From Bombyx mori (lineage: Eukaryota > Arthropoda > Insecta > Lepidoptera > Bombycidae): DNA of 64,000 bases. Made by a program: the position numbers and the translations under genes. The notes under the pieces were generated by a model. That model was not told the DNA's origin. It did no database searches and was given only the letters and a program-made list of their open reading frames with translations. Shown here one piece after another: positions 1 through 11,569 of this stretch. Positions within the stretch are counted from its first letter, which is position 1. Every line of letters starts with the position of its first letter. Where the stretch lies: the NCBI RefSeq assembly GCF_030269925.1, contig NC_085107.1, positions 18,850,001-18,914,000 of the forward strand. Direction: 5' to 3'.

Positions 1-1
1 A

Positions 2-237
2 GTGACATGGTCACTACACGAGGGGGTCGCGGGTTCGAATCCCGCCAAGGGAAGATATTTGTATGATAAGTATAAATGTCTTTTCCAGGGCTATGGATGT
101 ATATTAAATATATGTATGTGTATAATAAAAGTCTTACATTTATTTCCGTTATCTGGTACCTGTAACACAAGTTCTTTACGAACTTATCACGGGAACAGTT
201 AACGTGGCGTGATTGCTAGTAAATATTTATTTATTTA
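2..237 (+). mobile_element. tRNA-derived SINE, cut by the window edge
   Basis: The copy begins inside the tRNA-like head (B-box type GGTTCGAATCC near 32-42), runs through the family body and ends in a (TATTT)n-like tail. It nearly matches the copies at 27.23 and 62.76 kb, which show the missing first bases. RNA polymerase III type SINE by structure; it encodes no protein. Confidence 0.8.
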
Positions 238-1173
238 TTTATTCTCTAGAAACGCATTAAAATGTTTAGTGATTGTCATATTTAACCCAAACACTCGTTT
301 TTTTTTAAATACCAACTAAGCTCGACTAAGGAGCTTGTTTTTATTAAATTAAAACACTTGTTTAAGAATGCTAATACTTTAAAGGCTTAGGATATTTAAT
401 TCTATCCTATTTGCAGCTATTTCAAATTTTACTGTACCCGGTCATCTCCCAGAAAAACGCCAACTTCAACGTAAAAATAAACAAATCATTTATTTTATTT
501 TATTTGCGACCCCTTAAAAAAAATCCTTCGAAATTTTAATAGTATTTATTTTGTTAACGCTATTTCAAGATTGAGGTCTTTTAACTTCATTTGCGTTCAA
601 CATTATCTACGCCCACACATAAGATGATTGTACAAAAAATGTGAAATATAATAAAATGAAAGTAGAAAAGAAACGTAAAGGTCTAAAAATATTTTTCTTA
701 GAAAAAGAAATGTCGGTTAGTACGATATATGTCAAAGAATAACATCTTGGTCGTCCGTTACCACCAAAATTCTAAAGCCGGATGCTTTCTTAAGCGTCGA
801 AAATAATATAATACCAATAAAAATATGAGATTTGACTGTAAATGAAGTTTTAATTATAAAAAAAATTGCAAAAAACCTTAACAAGCTTAAATATTCCTAT
901 AAATCAGCAATGTTTCAATTGTTTTGCGACTTTCTGTAAATAGTTTTATATCTTAACTTTAGTATCATATAATACAAATAGATCCTTTTTAAATATTGAT
1001 AACTGAGACATATCAGAAACTAAGGAACTACATACTTTATAGATCTTAATTCGGTTTCAAGTAAGCGTTTAACAAATAAATGACCATTTAATAGAAGTTA
1101 ATCGTAAGAAAAGGCCACAGATAGAGACTATTGGGTATCTTTGGAGGAAGCTTTTACTCTCAAACTCTCTAGA
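238..1173. other. AT-rich, nothing recognised
   Basis: Many short stop-rich frames and A/T runs. No coding pattern, tRNA fold or known repeat was recognised. Confidence 0.5.
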
Positions 1174-1619
1174 AGTCTTCGTGGCCTAAAAGATAAGATG
1201 TCCGGTGCATTCGTATCTAGCGATGCACCGGTGTTCGAATCCCGCAGGCGAGTACCAACTTTTCTAATGAAATACGTACTTAACAAATGTTCACGATTGA
1301 CTTCCACGGTGAAGGAATAACATCGTGCAATAAAAATCAAACCCGCAAAATTATAATTTGCGTAATTACTGCTGGTAGGACCTCTTGTGAGACCGCACGG
1401 GTAGGTACCACCGCCCCTCCTGTTTCTGCCGTGAAGCAGTAATGCGTTTCGGTTTGAAGGGTGGGGCAGCCGTTGTAACTATACTGAGAACTTAGAACTT
1501 ATATCTCAAGGTGTGTGGCGCATTTACGTTGTAGACGTCTATGGGCTCCAGTAACCACTTAACACCAGGTGGGCTGTGAGCTCATTCACACAACTAAGCA
1601 ATAAAAAAAATAAAAAAAA
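1174..1619 (+). mobile_element. Bm1 SINE, full length
   Basis: It starts with the Bm1 head (AGTCTTCGTGGCC, B-box-like GGTGTTCGAATCC near 1230), continues through the ACCTCTTGTGAG and TTTCTGCCGTGAAGCAGTAA core and ends in CTAAGCAATAAAAAAAA. Bm1 is the abundant short interspersed element of Bombyx. No clear target duplication was seen. Confidence 0.93.
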
Positions 1620-2128
1620 CCAGAGGGGTTCACGCTATTCCAAATTTAAAACAAATCATTTCAAAGTAATTAAATAAAAATAATAGAATCATCAAAATTT
1701 ATAAATAATAAAAAACAGTAAATGTATAATGTATATTATCTTATTAGGTGTGAAATAAAAGGCTTATTTTTTTAATCATGCTCATGATGACCTAACTTCG
1801 TATTTCCATTTTCATTACTGTAGATATAATAATATGCACCGCAACATTATCCAGGACGCGTCACAGTCGTACAGTTCGATTATGTGAAACCAAATTTATT
1901 CCATATTCAACTGCGTCGTGTTATCGTGAATCCGACGTAATTACGTGCGGTATTTACCAGTAATGAAACGTTGTTTGTCGTACATACGTACAGATTTGAT
2001 GCCAGAACGTCGATATTGACGATTGGTACAAGTTATAGGCGGAAAAGCATTTGTGCAACAATTTACGTGCTCGTTTAAGTGACATTTATTTGAGTTCTTT
2101 GGGTACATACATCTTTTTTATTTTATTT
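1620..2128. other. AT-rich, nothing recognised
   Basis: No gene or known repeat recognised. The part at about 1840-2060 has somewhat higher GC but no sustained coding frame. Confidence 0.45.
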
Positions 2129-2240
2129 TTGAAGTTATACTTCTTTAGCCGCGTTATGAGAAATTGATGAGAGTGAAATTTCACGATGCGCGCGCACCGT
2201 GACACAAAATTAACACAATGAAGTTGCCCACTAAATCGCT
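2129..2240. repeat. End of inverted-repeat element (GAAGT..ACTTC family)
   Basis: GAAGTTATACTTCTTTAGCCGCGTT closely resembles the terminus at 28.01 kb. The short self-complementary end followed by CTTTAG is shared with ends at 23.84, 24.12 and 61.22 kb. This is probably a fragment of a non-autonomous DNA element; the other end was not found. Confidence 0.4.
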
Positions 2241-2483
2241 CATTACAATACGACCGACGTAACTTGGCGAGTCTGAATATAGCCGCAGGAGAACTTTCCG
2301 AACCATACCGAGAATTACCGAATTTATACGATGTCAAGAAAAGGGATGTCCAATATGCCTGTTTGAGGATGTTGTTTAATCGATTTTTTTTCAAATTGAT
2401 TAAAATTTAAATAAATAAAAAAGTAATAAATTTAATAAAAATAAAGTATAACTTCTTACGCGCGTACATAAGTACACGCACCC

Positions 2484-2619
2484 TTTTTTATTGCATAGTT
2501 GGGTGGACGAGCTCACAGCCCATCTGGTGTTAAGTGGTTACTGGAGCCCATAGACATCTATAACGTAAATGCGCCACCCACCTTGAGATATAAATTCTAA
2601 GGTCTCAGTATAGTTAATA
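2484..2619 (-). mobile_element. Bm1 SINE, 3' part
   Basis: Minus-strand Bm1 3' half: poly(T), TGGGTGGACGAGCTCACAGC, TGGTTACTGGAGCCCATAGA and the ACCTTGAGATATAA segment. It is truncated about 135 bp in, directly beside a LINE remnant. Confidence 0.88.
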
Positions 2620-2624
2620 CATCT

Positions 2625-2880
2625 CCAAAAAGGAATATTCCATGGACAGAATTGTCGTTCATGGCCGTGTAGAATGCAGAAGACCTCGAGGTTAATCTTC
2701 CACGCGCTGGATTGACCTCATCGCCAGCACCACGAAAGCCACAGAAGTACAATGTGCTCGCAATGCTAACATCCGCCTCCAATGGAAGAACATCGGTCGA
2801 CGTGCGTCTGCTTTGGAAGCGGTCGGCGAACTGTCCTTCGACATCCACGACAAGAGCTCAGCCAAGAGTATTCGACTGAG
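2625..2880 (+). mobile_element. LINE ORF2 C-terminal remnant
   Basis: The plus frame starting near 2643 reads HGRVECRRPRG, a stop, then SSTRWIDLIASTTKATE and LQWKNIGRRASALEAVGELS. This is the RGRP..RW.D.I tail seen after reverse transcriptase in many insect LINEs. It is 5'-truncated with an in-frame stop, so it is dead. The clade cannot be assigned from this tail alone. Confidence 0.6.
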
Positions 2881-3325
2881 AAGACATTTATTATTTTCTA
2901 TTTTTCTGTTCTATCTTAAGTAAGATTCCTATGCTTAACCTGTTTAGAATAAATAAATAACTAAATAACAGGGAACAAATCACGTACGCTCGTCCCGTCC
3001 CAAATTAGTATTCACTGTGTGGTAAGTACCAGAGACTGACTTATATACGTTTAAATATATATATCGGAGACGGTCATTAGTTTGATAGCTAAACGAAACG
3101 CAGTACAATTCCTGAGAGATGGCAGCACGATTGCGGTATCGTCAGAACTCGGCTAGCTTCGTGCTACGACAGAGCCTAGCCGATGGGTGCGCGTAGACGC
3201 CATCACACTAACCAACCAGCCTTCTTGACGAGCGGTACCGCCGTCCTTAAAACTATCGTTCGTTTTCGTTTGCTAGCGTCAAGAGGAGATTTCTAAATTG
3301 TTCTAAGACAACAAACGTGATTGGC
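2881..3325. other. Unassigned
   Basis: The first 120 bases may be the 3' end of the LINE remnant. The GC-richer part at 3100-3250 has no recognised product. Confidence 0.4.
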
Positions 3326-3560
3326 GTACTCAATATTTCTCTTAGCTCGATCACCCTATTCGCCCCTATGATGTCTGACGATGGTGTTAATAATGTGACT
3401 TTTCCGACATATAAATATAAAGATACTGAACACCCAGGCAAAGAGCAAACAAACCACGAATCATCATCACGAAAGTTCATCACACGAATGCTTGCCCTAT
3501 GTCGTAATCGAACCCAGAACCCTCTACTGCACCAGCGAATCAATCTATAAGCCAATTTAT
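3326..3560 (-). mobile_element. Diverged tRNA-derived SINE
   Basis: On the minus strand a tRNA-like head (GGTGCAGTAGAGG, then B-box-like GGGTTCGATTAC near 3507-3518) is followed by GGGCAAGCATTCGTGTGATG and a TGCCTGGGTGTTCAGTATC body. This layout matches lepidopteran tRNA SINEs. The open frames here are short and do not look coding. Confidence 0.5.
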
Positions 3561-3564
3561 ACAG

Positions 3565-4235
3565 CAAACCCGAGTTCTATAAGTTTTGGTGAAGAGAATA
3601 GCCGAAACTATTGTATTGGTGATGATATTGGAACTCACTGTTAACTTATATCAGTGGAAAAAAATATTATATCTCCATAATACTCGTACAATAGTAGTTT
3701 TACTATAACACTTTTTGGACTACACAATTAGAATTTTTAAAGAGGCGATTATATTTCATAAAAATAATGGCGGTAAAATTCCATAAATTTTATCGTAACT
3801 GAGATGTAAAAAACCAACTAGACTTTTTTGTGTGCAAGTAATTTTAATTAAGAAATATGTTGATAAATCATTAAATTTCATTTTTTTAATAATAGATCAC
3901 GCGATTACATTTTTTTTTCTCTGCAGATTAGCAGTTTACTGCTGAATATTGCACAAAAATTCTGTACAGGCTACCCTGTAAAATCGAGATCAAGTACAAC
4001 AAAAATATAGATACAGTTTTCCCTTTGTCGCTTATTACTTAAACCACCGCCAAAGGAAATACAGTAGTACCGAGAAACCATTGTGCACTACATAAAGGAG
4101 ACATGGATGTGACGTCACTGTTCTTGTTGATAGCCATTTGCTTGAATAATCCACCGGCCAGTAAGATTTATTAATTACTCCACATACGAGTAGTAATATA
4201 GGGGGCATCACATAAAAAACTCTACTTAAAAAAAC
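3565..4235. other. AT-rich, nothing recognised
   Basis: No supported gene. The 95-residue minus frame at 4035-4322 overlaps a LINE 3' UTR and is not credible. Confidence 0.45.
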
Positions 4236-4378
4236 CTTTTGTAGTAACATAGGCAGGCAGCCTAGACAGCTTTGTAGGCAGCAGGTTGGCTCTGCCCCTG
4301 GGCAGTCCATGGGCGACGGCAATCACTTACCATCAGATGGGCCGTATGCCCGTCTGCCAACACGGGCAATAAAAAAAA
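4236..4378 (+). mobile_element. LINE 3' end (TCCATGGGCGACGG family)
   Basis: Contains TTGGCTCTGCCCCTGG, GTCCATGGGCGACGG, CATCAGATGGGCCGTATG and a GGGCAATAAAAAAAA tail. Six other places in the window carry this 3' UTR. The copy at 35.6 kb shows it follows a LINE reverse-transcriptase C-terminus. Confidence 0.75.
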
Positions 4379-4479
4379 GACTTGACTTGAAAAAAATATT
4401 TATATAAAGAACCAATATTCTCCTCCGTGTGGTGACGGAGTAAGAATACACTGTGTCACCACCCCTATACTATCCCAGG

Positions 4480-4769
4480 GAGTCATAAGAACCGACTAAG
4501 GGAATATGCACAAGACATCAGTGCAAGAGAAGGAAAACTCGAAATTAAACCCTGTACCAACCCGTCTAGCCAGCGTGGTACAGTAGGCTAAAATATACCT
4601 CCATGGAAAGTAACAGAGAGACCAAGCCCCTAGTCCCCGGCAGCCCCGCTATTCCTGAACCACTGGGTCACGTTGGATGCAGGTGGCAACGGACCGGCCG
4701 CACTGGAGATCACTTGGAGAGGCCTATGTTCAGCAGTGGACAATGGACAGGCTGAGATGATGATGATGA
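4480..4769 (+). mobile_element. LINE 3' end with (GAT)n tail
   Basis: CACTGGGTCACGTTGGATGC, GGCAACGGACCGGCCGCACT and GGCCTATGTTCAGCAGTGGA end in a GATGATGATGAT tail. The last part recurs at 41.63 kb. The trinucleotide tail suggests an RTE/CR1-like LINE tail. The 5' limit is approximate. Confidence 0.6.
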
Positions 4770-6057
4770 ACCAATGTTCACCAAATATAATCCTTTTTCT
4801 GTTTAATATGTTTTTTTATTTAAAAAGGTTAAAGGCGCTAGCTTTGAAACGCTAGTTAACAGGTATCTGGTCGGCGACGCGGAAAATTAAATTTCACACC
4901 ATCCTACACCTTAAATGAAAATAACTAAGATAAAATTTATTATTTTCACAGAATTGCGTTTGTAATTTTATAGCTACCTTAGTTATATTACGATAAAGAG
5001 TATATTTATTAAAATGCCACTTATGCCTTTTTGGAGCTAGTCTTACGTGTGGAACGAAGAAATGTTGGAAGCTGCACTAAACTATCTTCATATTATATAA
5101 CGGATTCGTTTATCATTTTATATTTTATTATTATTTTGCTCCACTTATTTGAAGATTTATTAAAACATTTGATCAGGTTGTTGACCTAGTTATTAATGAC
5201 CCGGGTAGGTTAAAATATATTTGTTACTATAAATATCTGGAATTTATGGATATTTCTGATCTCCATACTTGAGGAAATCCTAGCTTGAAGTCTGAATGTG
5301 GAATGCCTAATATGTAGTTTTCCCCTAATCTGTTTTCCGGATTTAAAACTAAAGTTCAAAATTTCAAAATTCGACTGACAACGCCAGAAATAAAAAGTTC
5401 TATCATTTATCAAAGGCTTAGACATCGAAGGAAAGAGCATGAATAATACACGACGTTTAACTTCTTCCATTGTCAAGCAAAGCATGAAACGGTCTCATGC
5501 AACTAATTTGCGAAATTCAGCTTTTTTGTAACATACAAAAAGTTCAAAATGAATTTAGCAGCTTCAAAAAGAGATACACGGCCCCTTTGTGAAGCGCGCC
5601 ACAATATAACATTTTGATTGCTTTCAAAATCCACGAATTTTGTTTTGTTTAAGAGCCTTTGTGCTGAGCTTCGCATCGATGCAATATATTTTCGAAATAC
5701 CCGTTTATTTGCGTCTAAAATTTATTTGTTAATCTTGATGCTAATTTATATACTAACATACGATGCTAAACATATGAAGGTTAGCTTGATCAATATTGTA
5801 TGATACAAACTTTTAATAGTTTGATAGCTTTGCTAACTGGCAATTATTGAAACTCACGAAATTCAGAAAAATCCATTTTGCTTCGCAAATGTGTCGCCAT
5901 GTGTCATTCGCCAAAACTTACTTCTCAACATTTACTCCAGAAATAACCACTCAGCTCAAGGACTGTACTCGCCGAATTAACGCGGCACAAACAAACAACT
6001 ATTATTAGGCTTAATTGGTATTACAAATAAATTGATCGATCTAGCAGCTACAACCAT
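4770..6057. other. AT-rich, nothing recognised
   Basis: No supported gene or repeat. The short frames at 5210-5485 and 5618-5803 have low complexity and no recognisable domain. Confidence 0.5.
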
Positions 6058-6427
6058 ATCTATACATATAAATAAAATTGGTGTGTCTGTTTGTAATATT
6101 GAAATAGCCGCTTGTTACTACTACATAAATATACCTATATATACAATACATACACCAAAATTTTTTTTTTCAATTTTTGTCTGTCTGTCTGTCTGTGTCT
6201 GTCTATTTGTTCCGCCTAATCTCTGGAACGGCTGGACCGATTTTGACGGGACTTTCACTGATAGGTTAGCTGATGATATAAGAAGTAACTTAGGCTACTT
6301 TTTTTAGACTAGCTTCGCCCCGCGGCGTCACCCGCGGTACGACATTAACCGCGGGTTACATTGCGGGACTCAACTATCAATAATAAAATTTAATGTTTCC
6401 GAAGCGACGCGAGGGCGGGACGCTAGT
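6058..6427 (+). mobile_element. Helitron-like non-autonomous element
   Basis: It begins ATCTATACATATAAATAAAATT and contains a (GTCT)n run and CTGGAACGGCTGGACCGATT. It ends ATGTTTCCGAAGCG..GGGCGGGACGCTAGTA. TC..CTAGT ends without inverted repeats are typical of lepidopteran Helitrons. A second copy lies at 32.02 kb. The 91-residue frame inside is not a gene. Confidence 0.72.
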
Positions 6428-7335
6428 ATTTATATATTATTTTTTTATTGTATTTATATTATTATTTACATTTGTTCAGTCGAACAGAATAAATATCAAA
6501 AGTACATTTTATTGTTCTAACGAAGAAACTGATCATCATGAGTTCAAGAGTGATAAAAAAAAACAATAAAAGCTTAGTTCTTTAAGTTTCAAATGTTGTT
6601 CACATTTACAGAGCGTGTGTAGCGTTTGTAGGTGAAGAATCAAAACGGCGTTCTGAGACAAGCGCTCATTTGCTCAGCTCGAGATCAAAAGCTACGTCAG
6701 ACAACTTCCGACTGTACACAGCCTGCACGTATCAATCTTATACCGTAAACAATACGGTCGAGGATTGTTTGCAGATTAATTTAGCTCCGGTAATAAGGGG
6801 TGACTGTTCCTTTCAACAACTCTTATTGTGTGAGGAATAAGTGCGAAATTCATTGGTTATAGATTTATATAATCTCACTTTGGGTTGAGGCGTTTTAGAA
6901 TGAGATTAGATTTTTATTTATTTAAACTATCCGAATTTGGATAGCATACGATTTTGCATTGACATTGAACTCATTTGATCGGTGGGTTAGGGGATATAAT
7001 GAATTTATAATTCGGTAAGAGATCGATCTGGAAATGTTTAGAACACGTTAATGATGGCGGATTCTTTTTCGGCAGTTCGCAGCAGTAAAGCTGTGCCCAA
7101 GTTCACCCTCTCTGATGCTCTTGGATGTTTAGAAATCCCTCAATTAAAAAATACACGAGGTCAACCGTCTAGCGTCAAATCTCGTGTGATACAAAAGTGC
7201 TCATAAATCCAGATCTGCTAAAAGTGGCTATAAATTCCTAATAGCCTGTTTTTAGGTATTGCTGAACCAGTCCTCAATAATTTCATTATGAAACTTATGT
7301 ATACATAGCGAAAAAAAATTAGTGGATTGTTTGAT
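6428..7335. other. Unassigned
   Basis: No gene recognised. The segment at 6600-6800 is GC-richer and non-repetitive, and 7060-7200 has mixed composition. Neither has a convincing reading frame. Confidence 0.4.
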
Positions 7336-7457
7336 AAAGGATATACGAGAGAAGAATGGGTGTGAGTGTAGAGATGACCTATGACAGGCCTGAATGAAAA
7401 CAGAGGTTATGATGCGCCGACTCCACTCAATGTGGGATAAGAATAAAAAAAAAACAC
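7336..7457 (+). mobile_element. LINE 3' remnant
   Basis: GTAGAGATGACCTATGACAG, then GATGCGCCGACTCCACTCAA and an AATAAAAAAAAAA tail resemble the '..GCGCCGACCCC..' 3' ends of the LINE fragments at 13.5 and 32.7 kb. It is short and diverged. Confidence 0.45.
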
Positions 7458-7655
7458 GTGTGGCACTCGGATCGCTACTGCTCTGCCGCGGTAAAGCTAT
7501 TGCATAGCATTTTCTATCAACTTATGCAATTATAATTAGACACTAATAATGTAATATTAAAACAATAATAAAATAAGACCACACTATATTTATAAACATT
7601 AAAAAAAGCAAAATATTAACTGTCCCCTTCACACTCAAAAGCTAGAACGCGCGAG

Positions 7656-7666
7656 AGAGACATGGG
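7656..7666. repeat. Target-site duplication of the + strand Jockey LINE (left)
   Basis: AGAGACATGGG here matches AGAGGCATGGG at 11276-11286 with one mismatch. The two flank a shared 5' terminus and a poly(A) tail, as expected for a LINE insertion. Confidence 0.7.
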
Positions 7667-8227
7667 GCATTCTCGCTCACGACTCGGTCGTGCGCGGACG
7701 TGCTTTCCGATCCGTGGCCCGCTTGCGAGCTGCGTCTCTGAACTCACAGTTGTGCTCGACAGTGTAGTGACCGTGAATACATCGTGCTTACAATTCGGTA
7801 GTGCGGACGTTCCGATCCGTCGGTCGCTTGCGATCTGCGTCTCGAAGTCCATTTTTGTGCGCTAAAGTGTTGTAACCGCGAACCCACCCTTTACCAACTG
7901 CCTTTTTCAAGGCAAAACCAATCGCTACGATCAGGCTTCCTGTGGCACTATCACAGGCTAGCGATTTCCTAACCCTTCCCAAAACAGCAGTCTTTTTCAA
8001 GACTAGACCCCCGCTCGCGATTCTGCCTGCTGTAGCATTATACAGCCCGAGCGGGTTCCTTTCCTTTTCCCCGCCGATTGCCGTTTTCACGGCATAGGCA
8101 TTCCCCCCCCCCCTGCTCCTTGCTGTCCTGCAGCACAGGGGGGTTACAAATCCTATCCGGGGCCTCGCCTTTCGGCGAGTTCAACAAAAGTCCCGGGGCC
8201 GCCCCCCCCCGGGCAAGAAGACCGAAG

Positions 8228-8665
8228 ATGAGCGAAGATTTTGTGTGTGACAGTGAAAGTGCTAGGGACATTGTCGCGTTCCTCCGGGATAGGTACCCGT
8301 CAATTAGGGCCGAGTATCTCAGCTATAGGGCCGCTCGTGGCAATCCCTCCCCCCCCGCGTCCGTCGCCGCGTTTCTCAACCGTGCCTCGGAGGCACGCCG
8401 CGCGCCCCCCGCCGCCGCGTCAAGTTCGAGCGCACGTTCCGGCACGTTCCGGCACGATGCGGCTCACATAGCGCCTAACGCTACCCCCATCCCCGCGCCC
8501 GCGTCGTGTACGTCATCGCGCGCTTCGTCCGCACGTTGTCCCTCTCGATACTCCCTCGCTCTTACATATCGAGGCGTCAGTGTGCCGTATCTCGCTGACG
8601 GGACACCAGCCGATCGTCATCGCATCCGTTTATCTCCCCCCGGACAAGCCCCTCCTGAGCAGTGA
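8228..8665 (+). pseudogene. LINE ORF1 (gag-like), truncated by deletion
   Basis: The ATG at 8228 begins MSEDFVCDSESARD, matching the intact ORF1 start at 56386 on the other strand. About 100 residues align (FLRDRYPSIRAEYL, an alanine/serine/proline-rich stretch) before the deletion joint near 8530. After it the frame reads ORF2 DNA out of frame to a stop at about 8665. The RNA-binding region and all three CCHC knuckles of the family are lost. The product, if made, would be an N-terminal stub. Confidence 0.88.
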
Positions 8666-11063
8666 CATCGAGTCACTGTTCGGCTTGGGAGACTCCGTCA
8701 TCCTGGCAGGCGATTTAAATTGCCACCACACTAGGTGGAACTGCCATCGTACAAACTTTAACGGTAGGCGTCTCGACGCGTTTATAGACGACCTCACCTT
8801 CGAAATAGTTGGTCCTCCAACTCCAACATGTTATCCGTATAACATCGCGCTCCGTCCGAGCACTATACACCTGGCATTACTTAGGAACGTAACTCTGCGC
8901 TTGCGTTCCATCGAAGCAATGTCAGAGCTCGACTCAGACCACCGACCTGTCGTTATGCAGCTCGGTCGCCCTCACAACCCAGTCACTGTTACGAGGACCA
9001 TGGTGGATTGGAATAAGCTGGGCACGTGCCTAGCCGACGCCCCTCCGCCAATCCTCCCTTACGGCCCGGATTCGAATCCATCCCCCGAGGACACCGTCGA
9101 ATCCATAAACATCATTACCGATCACATCTCTTCCGCGATCATTAGATCTTCTAAAGAAGTCGATGTGGAGGACAGCTTCCACCGCATCAGACTGTCCCCC
9201 GATCTTAGGAATCTCTTAAGAGTTAGGAACGCGGCAATCCGGGCCTACGATCGTCTTCCCACGCATTCAAACCGGATTCGGATGCGTCGTCTACAACGCG
9301 AAGTCCACTCCCGCTTAAGCGACGCGCGTAACGATAATTGGCATAGTTATTTAGAACAACTCGCGCCCTCCCACCAAGCATACTGGCGACTAGCTAGGAC
9401 TCTCAAATCCGAAACTACCGCTACTATGCCTCCCCTCGTACGCCCTTCAGGCCAACCACCGGCATTCGATGACGATGACAAGGCTGAGCTGCTGGCCGAT
9501 GCACTGCAAGAGCAGTGCACCACCAGCACTCAACACGCGGACCCCGAACACACCGAGTTAGTCGACAGGGAGGTCGAGCGCAGAGCTTCCCTGCCGCCCT
9601 CGGACGCGTTACCCCCCATTACCACTGACGAAGTTAAAGACGCGATCCACAACCTCCAATCTAGGAAGGCACCCGGTTCCGACGGCATCCGCAACCGCGC
9701 GCTAAAACTCTTGCCAGTCCAACTGATAGCAATGTTGGCTACAATTTTAAATGCCGCTATGACGCACTGCATCTTTCCCGCGGTGTGGAAAGAAGCGGAC
9801 GTTATCGGTATACATAAGCTGGGCAAACCGACAAACGAAACTTCTAGTTACCGTCCGATTAGTCTCCTCCCGACGATAGGAAAAATTTACGAACGGCTCC
9901 TTAGGAAACGCCTCTGGGATTTTGTTACCGCGAACAAAATTCTCATAGACGAACAGTTCGGATTCCGCTCTAAACACTCGTGCGTACAACAAGTGCACCA
10001 CCTCACGGAGCACATTCTGATAGGACTAAATAGGCGTAAACAAATCCCGACCGGCGCCCTCTTCTTCGACATCGCGAAGGCGTTCGACAAAGTCTGGCAC
10101 AACGGTTTAATTTACAAACTGTACAACATGGGAGTGCCAGACAGACTCGTGCTCATCATACGAGACTTCTTGTCGAACCGCTCGTTTCGATATCGAGTAG
10201 AGGGAACTCGTTCTCGTCCCCGTCAACTGACTGCCGGAGTCCCGCAAGGCTCCGCGCTCTCCCCGTTATTATTTAGTTTGTATATCAATGATATACCCCG
10301 GTCTCCGGAGACCCATCTAGCGCTCTTCGCCGATGACACGGCTATCTACTACTCGTGTAGGAAGATGTCGCTGCTTCATCGGCGACTCCAGATCGCAGTA
10401 GCCACCATGGGACAGTGGTTCCGGAAGTGGCGAATAGACATTAACCCCACGAAAAGCGCAGCGGTGCTCTTCAAAAGGGGTCGCCCTCCGAACATCACTT
10501 CGAGCATCCCACTCCGTAGTAGGTGCGCAAACACCTCCGCCGTTAGTCCCATCACTCTCTTTGGCCAGCCCATACCGTGGGTCTCGAAGGTCAAATATCT
10601 AGGCGTCACCCTCGACAGAGGGATGACATTTCGTCCCCATATAAAAACGGTACGCGACCGCGCCGCGTTTATTCTAGGACGACTCTATCCAATGCTTTGT
10701 AGTCGAAGCAAACTGTCCCTCCGCAATAAGGTAGCTCTCTACAAAAGTTGCATACGCCCCGTCATGACGTATGCAAGCGTAGTGTTCGCTCACGCAGCCC
10801 GCACCCACTTGAAATCCTTTCAGGTTATTCAATCACGATTCTGCAGGATAGCCGTCGGAGCGCCATGGTTCCTTAGGAATGTGGATCTCCACGATGACCT
10901 GGAGCTCGACTCTCTTAGTAAGTATCTACAGTCAGCATCGCTGCGCCACTTTGAGAAGTTGGCACGACATGAGAACCCTCTCATCGTAGCCGCTGGAAAT
11001 TACATACCCGACCCAGTAGACCGAATGGTAAACCGTCGACGTCGCGAGCGAACTAACCCATAG
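8535..11063 (+). pseudogene. LINE ORF2 (endonuclease remnant plus reverse transcriptase)
   Basis: Open from the deletion joint to 11063 without an ATG at its head; the first 83 or so ORF2 residues, with the endonuclease N and E residues, are missing. GDLNCHH of the endonuclease remains. The conserved aspartate in STIDLALL is histidine here (STIHLALL), while SDHRP is kept. The reverse transcriptase looks complete: FFDIAKAFDKVW, AGVPQGSALSPLLFS, LFADDTAIYY. A 110-bp gap shifts the last residues to ERTNP. Such a copy could bind or copy RNA only if translated by readthrough, which is not shown. Confidence 0.9.
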
Positions 11064-11276
11064 ACACAGCCCACTGAGTTTCTCGCCGGATCTTCTCAGT
11101 GGGTCGCGTTTCCGATCCGGTGGTAGATTCTGCGAAGCACTGCTCTTGCTAGGGTCAGTGCTAGCAACTATCCGGTTGAGCCCCGCGAGCTCACCTACTA
11201 ACGTTAGGGCGAAGCTGAAATAGCCTCTCAAGGCTATCAGCACAGGTAGGAAAAAAAAAAAAAAAAAAAAAAAAAA
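11064..11276 (+). mobile_element. Jockey LINE 3' UTR and poly(A)
   Basis: CAGCCCACTGAGTTTCTCGC and CTTCTCAGTGGGTCGCG form an inverted pair (CCCACTGAG/CTCAGTGGG), so the 3' UTR can fold into a stem, a feature often recognised by the reverse transcriptase in LINEs. GCTATCAGCACAGGTAGG precedes the A-run. Partial copies recur at 13.1, 20.9, 42.9 and 57.5 kb. Confidence 0.85.
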
Positions 11277-11286
11277 GAGGCATGGG

Positions 11287-11569
11287 CAGATTTTTGATGA
11301 TGCGCATGCAGTGCATGGTGTTAGGTTTTATTTTCGTTACGGAATTTCTTGATTCGGTCGCCGCGCTCAACCACCACGATCAAAGCTATGCAATTGCATA
11401 AAAAGTAAGAAGAATTATCTATAAACTGAAAATTCCTAGATCCCGACTGCACTTTATTAATTTCTTATTGTTTTTATTAATTTATACAATTTATAACATT
11501 TTCACTCGACATCAAGATGTGTGATAAATTCGAAACGACAGTAATGAACGCGAATTGAAATCATCATAG
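11287..11569. other. AT-rich, nothing recognised
   Basis: A short unassigned stretch between the LINE and a Bm1 fragment. Confidence 0.4.

Larger units (their letters stand above)
7668..11275 (+). mobile_element. Jockey-clade LINE, internally deleted copy
   Basis: It starts CATTCTCGCTCACGACTCGG, the same terminus as the intact copy at 51.6-56.9 kb, and ends in a poly(A) run of about 26. About 560 bp of GC-rich 5' UTR precede ORF1. Relative to the intact copy, about 1.61 kb is missing, joining early ORF1 to the ORF2 endonuclease near 8530 at a 2-base overlap. A further 110 bp is missing near the ORF2 end. It cannot supply a complete ORF1 or endonuclease. Confidence 0.93.

Noticed and set aside
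1..60. A tRNA gene (also at 27230-27300 and 62757-62827)
   Set aside because: A and B boxes are present but the ends do not pair as an acceptor stem, and each head continues into the same SINE body and tail.
6180..6206. GTCT microsatellite as an independent feature
   Set aside because: It is part of the Helitron-like element and recurs at the same place in the 32.02-kb copy.
6032..6307. A 91-residue hydrophobic frame
   Set aside because: It sits wholly within a Helitron-like repeat, and the related copy at 32.02 kb has no equivalent intact frame.
9347..10609. Minus-strand frames inside the + strand LINE
   Set aside because: Nearly the same antisense frames appear opposite the second LINE copy (52413-53675), so they follow from the ORF2 codons, not from a gene.
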